64,000 bases of DNA. Origin: Gluconacetobacter takamatsuzukensis. Lineage in GTDB: Bacteria; Pseudomonadota; Alphaproteobacteria; Acetobacterales; Acetobacteraceae. The stretch lies in the NCBI RefSeq assembly GCF_014174275.1, contig NZ_JABEQK010000005.1:186001-250000 (forward strand). Reading direction: 5' to 3'. This document shows, one piece after another, positions 59,975 to 64,000 of this stretch. The translations under genes were made by a program, and so were the position numbers. The notes below the pieces were generated by a model that had not been told where the DNA came from, did no database searches, and saw only the letters and a list, made by a program, of their open reading frames with translations. Every line of letters begins with the position of its first letter. Within the stretch, counting starts at the first letter, position 1.

Positions 59975-60835
59975 TCAGGCTGTCCAGCGGAAGGAGGGCA
60001 CGCAGGCTACCGGGGTCAGGCCTGCCGAGGTGGCTTCTGCTGTGGCCAGGGCGGTGTCGTTTCCGATCATTTCCTGGTGGATGCCGCCCAGCACCCAGCA
60101 GCCGTCGACCCCGACCGCTTTCGCGCCGCGCATGTCGGTGGCCAGGGCGTCGCCTACCGCCAGCACGCGGGCGGTGGGTACGCCCAGCATGTGCAGGACG
60201 GGGCCGTAGACTTCGGGATGCGGCTTGCCGATCCAGCGGACGGCGCAGCCTTTCTGCTCGTAGAGGCTGGCCAGCAGGCCGGCGCAGATCAGGCGTCGGC
60301 CGCCGCGGATCACTTCGAGGTCCGGATTGGCGCACACCATCTTCAGCCCACGCGCGGCGCAGGCGTCCAGCAGCGGCAGATAGGGTGTGGGGTCGTCTTC
60401 GCCCTGTTCCGGGTTGGGGCCGGTGTTCAGGATGAAATCGGCCTGCGCCGGGTCTTCGACCCGTTCCAGATCCAGCCCTTCGAACAGATTATAGTCTTTC
60501 GGCGCCCCCAGATGGAGCATCCGGCGCCCCAGCCCGGCGAACCAGGGGTCGGTGCGGTCCGCCAGCAGGCCGCGCGTATATTCGCCGCTGGTCATTACCC
60601 CGTCATACAGGTCGTCCCCCACGCCCATGCCGCGCAGGCCCTCGCGCACCACCGACACCCGCCGGGGCGCGTTGGACAGCAGCACGACCCGCCGCCCCGC
60701 CGCGCGCAGGGCCGCCAGCGTGTCCCGCGCGCCGGGATAGGGGCTGACACCGTCATGGATCACGCCCCAGAGATCGACGATAAACCCGTCATACCGGTCG
60801 GCCAGCGGCGCCATGCCGTCAAGGAAGTGCATCAT
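59975..60835 (-). CDS. HAD superfamily class IIA hydrolase (TIGR01459 type)
   Basis: A 286-residue phosphatase-like protein. The nucleophile motif is DGFIVDLWGVIHDGVSPYPG, the cap-type IIA pattern includes VVLLSNAPRRVS (motif II Ser/Asn) and TSGEYTRGLL, the Lys motif is WIGKPHPEVYGP, and the acidic motif is VLAVGDALATDMRGA. This subgroup is typical of Alphaproteobacteria and its substrate is not established. The ATG overlaps the pyrD stop (ATGA), so they are coupled. Confidence 0.93.
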   Translation of the reverse strand: MMHFLDGMAPLADRYDGFIVDLWGVIHDGVSPYPGARDTLAALRAAGRRVVLLSNAPRRVSVVREGLRGMGVGDDLYDGVMTSGEYTRGLLADRTDPWFAGLGRRMLHLGAPKDYNLFEGLDLERVEDPAQADFILNTGPNPEQGEDDPTPYLPLLDACAARGLKMVCANPDLEVIRGGRRLICAGLLASLYEQKGCAVRWIGKPHPEVYGPVLHMLGVPTARVLAVGDALATDMRGAKAVGVDGCWVLGGIHQEMIGNDTALATAEATSAGLTPVACVPSFRWTA

Positions 60836-61905
60836 GCGGTGCCTTTCGCGTCGGCCAGTGTCTCGAACCCTTCCGCATTCAGGGCGCGGACGGTCTCGCG
60901 CTTCAGGCGCCGCACGATCCCAGGTCCCTCATACGCGAAGGCGCTGTAGAGCTGCACCAGATCGGCCCCGGCGCGCACCCGGTCCACGATATCGGCTCCG
61001 GTCTCGATCCCGCCGCAGGCCACCAGGGTCAGCCGGCCGGCGGCGATCTGCGCCACCTCGCGCAGCACGCTCTCCGCCAGGGGGCGCAGCGGGCGCCCCG
61101 ACAGGCCACCGCTTTCGCCGGCATGGGGGCTGCGCAGCCCGTCGGGCCGCGAGATGGTGGTGTTGGTCACGGTCACGCCCTGCGCGCCGCCCGCGATCAC
61201 GGCCTCGATCACCGGCCCGATATCGTCGCGGGCCAGGTCGGGCGCCAGCTTGACCAGCAGCGGCGGACGGTCGGGATGGGCCTCGCCGATCGCCTGGAGG
61301 ATGGCCTGCAGCCGGTCGGCCTGTTGCAGGTCGCGCAGGCCGGGCGTGTTGGGCGAGGACAGGTTGAGGACGATATAGTCCGCATGATGCTTCACCCGCC
61401 CGACCAGGCGGGGATAGTCGCGCTCGGGATCCGCACCGTTCTTGTTGATGCCCAGATTGGCCCCGACCGGCACCTTCGCGCCCGCGCCGGTGCCCTTGGC
61501 CGGCAGGCGGTGCAGCCGCGCCATGCGGACCACGAACTTGTCGATCCCCTGGTTGTTGAAGCCCATCCGGTTGATGATCGCCCGGTCTTCCGTCAGCCGG
61601 AACAGGCGCGGGCGCGGATTGCCTTCCTGCGGCAGCGGCGTCACCGTTCCCGCTTCGACGAAGCCGAACCCGATCCGCGCCAAGGGGCGGATGACCTGGG
61701 CGTTCTTGTCGAAACCCGCGGCGATGCCGATCGGGTTTGGAAAACGCAGCCCCATGGCCCGCACCGACAGGGCCGGATCGTCCCGACCCGAGCCGCTGCC
61801 GCCCCCCAGGCCGAGCATCAGGGCATCGAGGGCAAGGCGATGCGCGTCCTCGGGGTCCATCCGCCGCACCAGGTTCAACAGCATATTCGACACGATGTTC
61901 ATCAT
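60832..61905 (-). CDS. pyrD: Dihydroorotate dehydrogenase (quinone), class 2
   Basis: A 357-residue membrane-associated flavoenzyme of pyrimidine synthesis that reduces quinone. The N-terminal amphipathic helix ([20 protein letters not shown]) for membrane docking is present, as are [30 protein letters not shown], the catalytic Ser region [21 protein letters not shown] and the FMN phosphate loop [12 protein letters not shown]. The start is a double ATG (61905/61902). It is coupled to the HAD gene. Confidence 0.97.
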   Translation of the reverse strand: MMNIVSNMLLNLVRRMDPEDAHRLALDALMLGLGGGSGSGRDDPALSVRAMGLRFPNPIGIAAGFDKNAQVIRPLARIGFGFVEAGTVTPLPQEGNPRPRLFRLTEDRAIINRMGFNNQGIDKFVVRMARLHRLPAKGTGAGAKVPVGANLGINKNGADPERDYPRLVGRVKHHADYIVLNLSSPNTPGLRDLQQADRLQAILQAIGEAHPDRPPLLVKLAPDLARDDIGPVIEAVIAGGAQGVTVTNTTISRPDGLRSPHAGESGGLSGRPLRPLAESVLREVAQIAAGRLTLVACGGIETGADIVDRVRAGADLVQLYSAFAYEGPGIVRRLKRETVRALNAEGFETLADAKGTA

Positions 61906-61950
61906 GGTCCGATTTTCTGCCGTACATCCCGGGACGTTAAAAGGGCTTTG

Positions 61951-62030
61951 CCGGAAAAACCCCGGCTCCCGATCACGATGCGGTGGTCCGGGAGCATGCG
62001 CGCCGGATCGCCACCAGCGCGCATTTCCGG
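61951..62030 (-). repeat. Family A repeat, reduced copy after fumC
   Basis: On the minus strand it starts at the base after the fumC stop: CCGGAAATGCGCGCTGGTGG followed by CGATCCGGCGCGC, the family A gene-side end. The distal arm is short: TTTCCGG at 61957-61951 pairs with CCGGAAA at 62030-62024. Confidence 0.75.
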
Positions 62031-63479
<1,449 letters not shown>

Positions 63480-63639
63480 GTCGTCATCCTCCGTCGCGTC
63501 AGATTACGTCGCCGCGACCGGCATATGCGGCCAGCCGCCCGCGGCACGGTGCCACCCTGAGCGGCTCAGCGTCCACCGAATCCCCCATCACCAATTCGGC
63601 ATGCGTCGCGAGACTCTTCGCCTGCGAGAGGCTGTTTCG

Positions 63640-63800
63640 GGAATCGGTCGTCGACCTCGGGGCTCCCCCTCCGTTGGCATTCCATCGGCCCGAAGCGCCG
63701 ACGGAACCTTGGCCAACTCCGCCCCGAAACCCGCCAAAGGCTGGGCCTTTGGAAACGCGTTTGTTTATCAATGAATTGGGAGGAACGAAATCGGGTGTGG
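63640..63800 (-). repeat. Family B repeat, minus orientation
   Basis: On the minus strand it holds TTTCCAAAGGCCCAGCCTTTGG, shortened here to CCAAAGGCCCAGCCTTTGG, then AAGGTTCCGTCGGCGCTTCG and CCGATGGAATGCCAACGGAG. The first module is absent. It occupies the middle of the 424-bp gap 63480-63903 between the fumC start and the terminator of the rightmost gene. The rest of the gap (63480-63640) has no clear feature. Confidence 0.8.
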
Positions 63801-63844
63801 GTTTGGCCGCCGGTGTCTGCAAACACTCCGGCCCGGGCGCAAAG

Positions 63845-63881
63845 AAAAAGGGCGGCACGTCGATGACGTGCCGCCCTTTTT
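63845..63881. terminator. Strong bidirectional Rho-independent terminator
   Basis: A perfect 17-bp stem, AAAAAGGGCGGCACGTC (63845-63861) and GACGTGCCGCCCTTTTT (63865-63881), with a 3-nt loop. A/T runs at both ends let it act in both directions; it ends the minus-strand gene whose stop is at 63904. Confidence 0.92.
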
Positions 63882-63903
63882 GGACGCGATAGGCCGGGTG
63901 CGA

Positions 63904-64000
63904 TCAGCCGCGCGCGGCGGCCAGACGAGCCAGGCGCACTTGCTTGCGGGCCTCGCGCGCTTCGCGCCACGCGTCGACTGCCGTGCGGTCGCCTTTCGCC
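63904..64000 (-). CDS. C-terminal end of an unidentified protein, cut by window edge
   Basis: The last 31 residues are visible: AKGDRTAVDAWREAREARKQ then VRLARLAAARG, an Arg/Ala-rich helix, ending in TGA at 63906-63904. It is followed 22 bp later by a strong terminator, which supports a real gene end. Too little is visible to name the protein. Confidence 0.55.
   Translation of the reverse strand, partial: AKGDRTAVDAWREAREARKQVRLARLAAARG

Noticed and set aside
63640-63881. Possible CRISPR or phage attachment repeat
   Set aside because: The palindromes are single copies of a dispersed repeat and a terminator, without regular spacing, spacers or cas or integrase genes.

Overview
The window is a stretch of a very GC-rich alphaproteobacterial chromosome. 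Gene content and order point to an acetic acid bacterium (Acetobacteraceae, Gluconacetobacter/Komagataeibacter-like). The clues are a class II (CP4-like) EPSP synthase in an aroA-cmk-rpsA block, a dnaX-ybaB-recR block with the SRP RNA just upstream, a FYDLN-acid zinc-ribbon protein, an SDHAF4-like protein and a fruBKA operon of the IIA-HPr-EI type. This is inference: no rRNA or species marker is present. No tRNA, rRNA, IS transposase, phage gene or CRISPR array was seen. Almost all of the window is core chromosome, and the unusual material lies mainly in the intergenic DNA.

Layout. 1-8.4 kb (minus strand): AsmA-like envelope protein, RmuC, response regulator, sensor kinase and an RND efflux permease cut by the left edge. 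8.4-16.9 kb: glnE and a BCP peroxiredoxin, three exported proteins (two of them tandem paralogues), Aat, a D-2-hydroxyacid dehydrogenase coupled to a 57-residue membrane protein, and an HI0607-type shikimate dehydrogenase-like enzyme. 16.9-23.3 kb: a LacI-type regulator divergent from fruB-fruK-fruA, with two copies of one operator. 23.3-25.8 kb: EcsC-, EVE- and YciI-family proteins and an exported protein. 25.9-31.7 kb: ccmCDEFGHI for cytochrome c maturation, then a zinc-ribbon membrane protein and an SDHAF4-like protein. 31.8-38.4 kb: membrane protein, bacterioferritin-associated ferredoxin, serine hydrolase, M16 peptidase, a SLOG-like nucleotide-binding protein and an NTF2-like protein. 38.6-42.6 kb: rpsA, cmk, aroA. 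42.7-47.8 kb: FYDLN protein, folB with a pteridine-reductase-like SDR, recR, ybaB, dnaX and SRP RNA. 47.9-56.6 kb: NudC, gamma-glutamyltransferase, methionine aminopeptidase, D-Ala-D-Ala carboxypeptidase, clpS, clpA. 56.7-64 kb: a ydfG-ppk2-DUF3465 operon, yqgE, a HAD phosphatase, pyrD, fumC and the tail of one further gene.

Genes that work together. Aat, ClpS and ClpA form most of the bacterial Leu/N-degron pathway, though aat is far from clpSA. FruB, FruK and FruA take up and phosphorylate fructose under the LacI-type regulator. CcmC-I assemble c-type cytochromes, but the heme-export ATPase CcmAB is not in this window. RecR, YbaB, DnaX and RmuC serve DNA replication and repair.

The most notable non-gene signal is two families of dispersed palindromic repeats. 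Family A (about 120-165 bp) starts at or just after the stop codons of recR, bfd, yqgE, fumC and the shikimate dehydrogenase-like gene, always in the same orientation relative to that gene. The outer arms differ in sequence between copies but stay self-complementary within each copy. Family B (about 130-220 bp) lies downstream of the SLOG-like gene, clpA, the D-Ala-D-Ala carboxypeptidase gene, the HAD gene and the rightmost gene, again in a fixed orientation. A second notable point is a NudC homologue with a perfect 9-bp tandem duplication inside its Nudix box and an incomplete zinc site.
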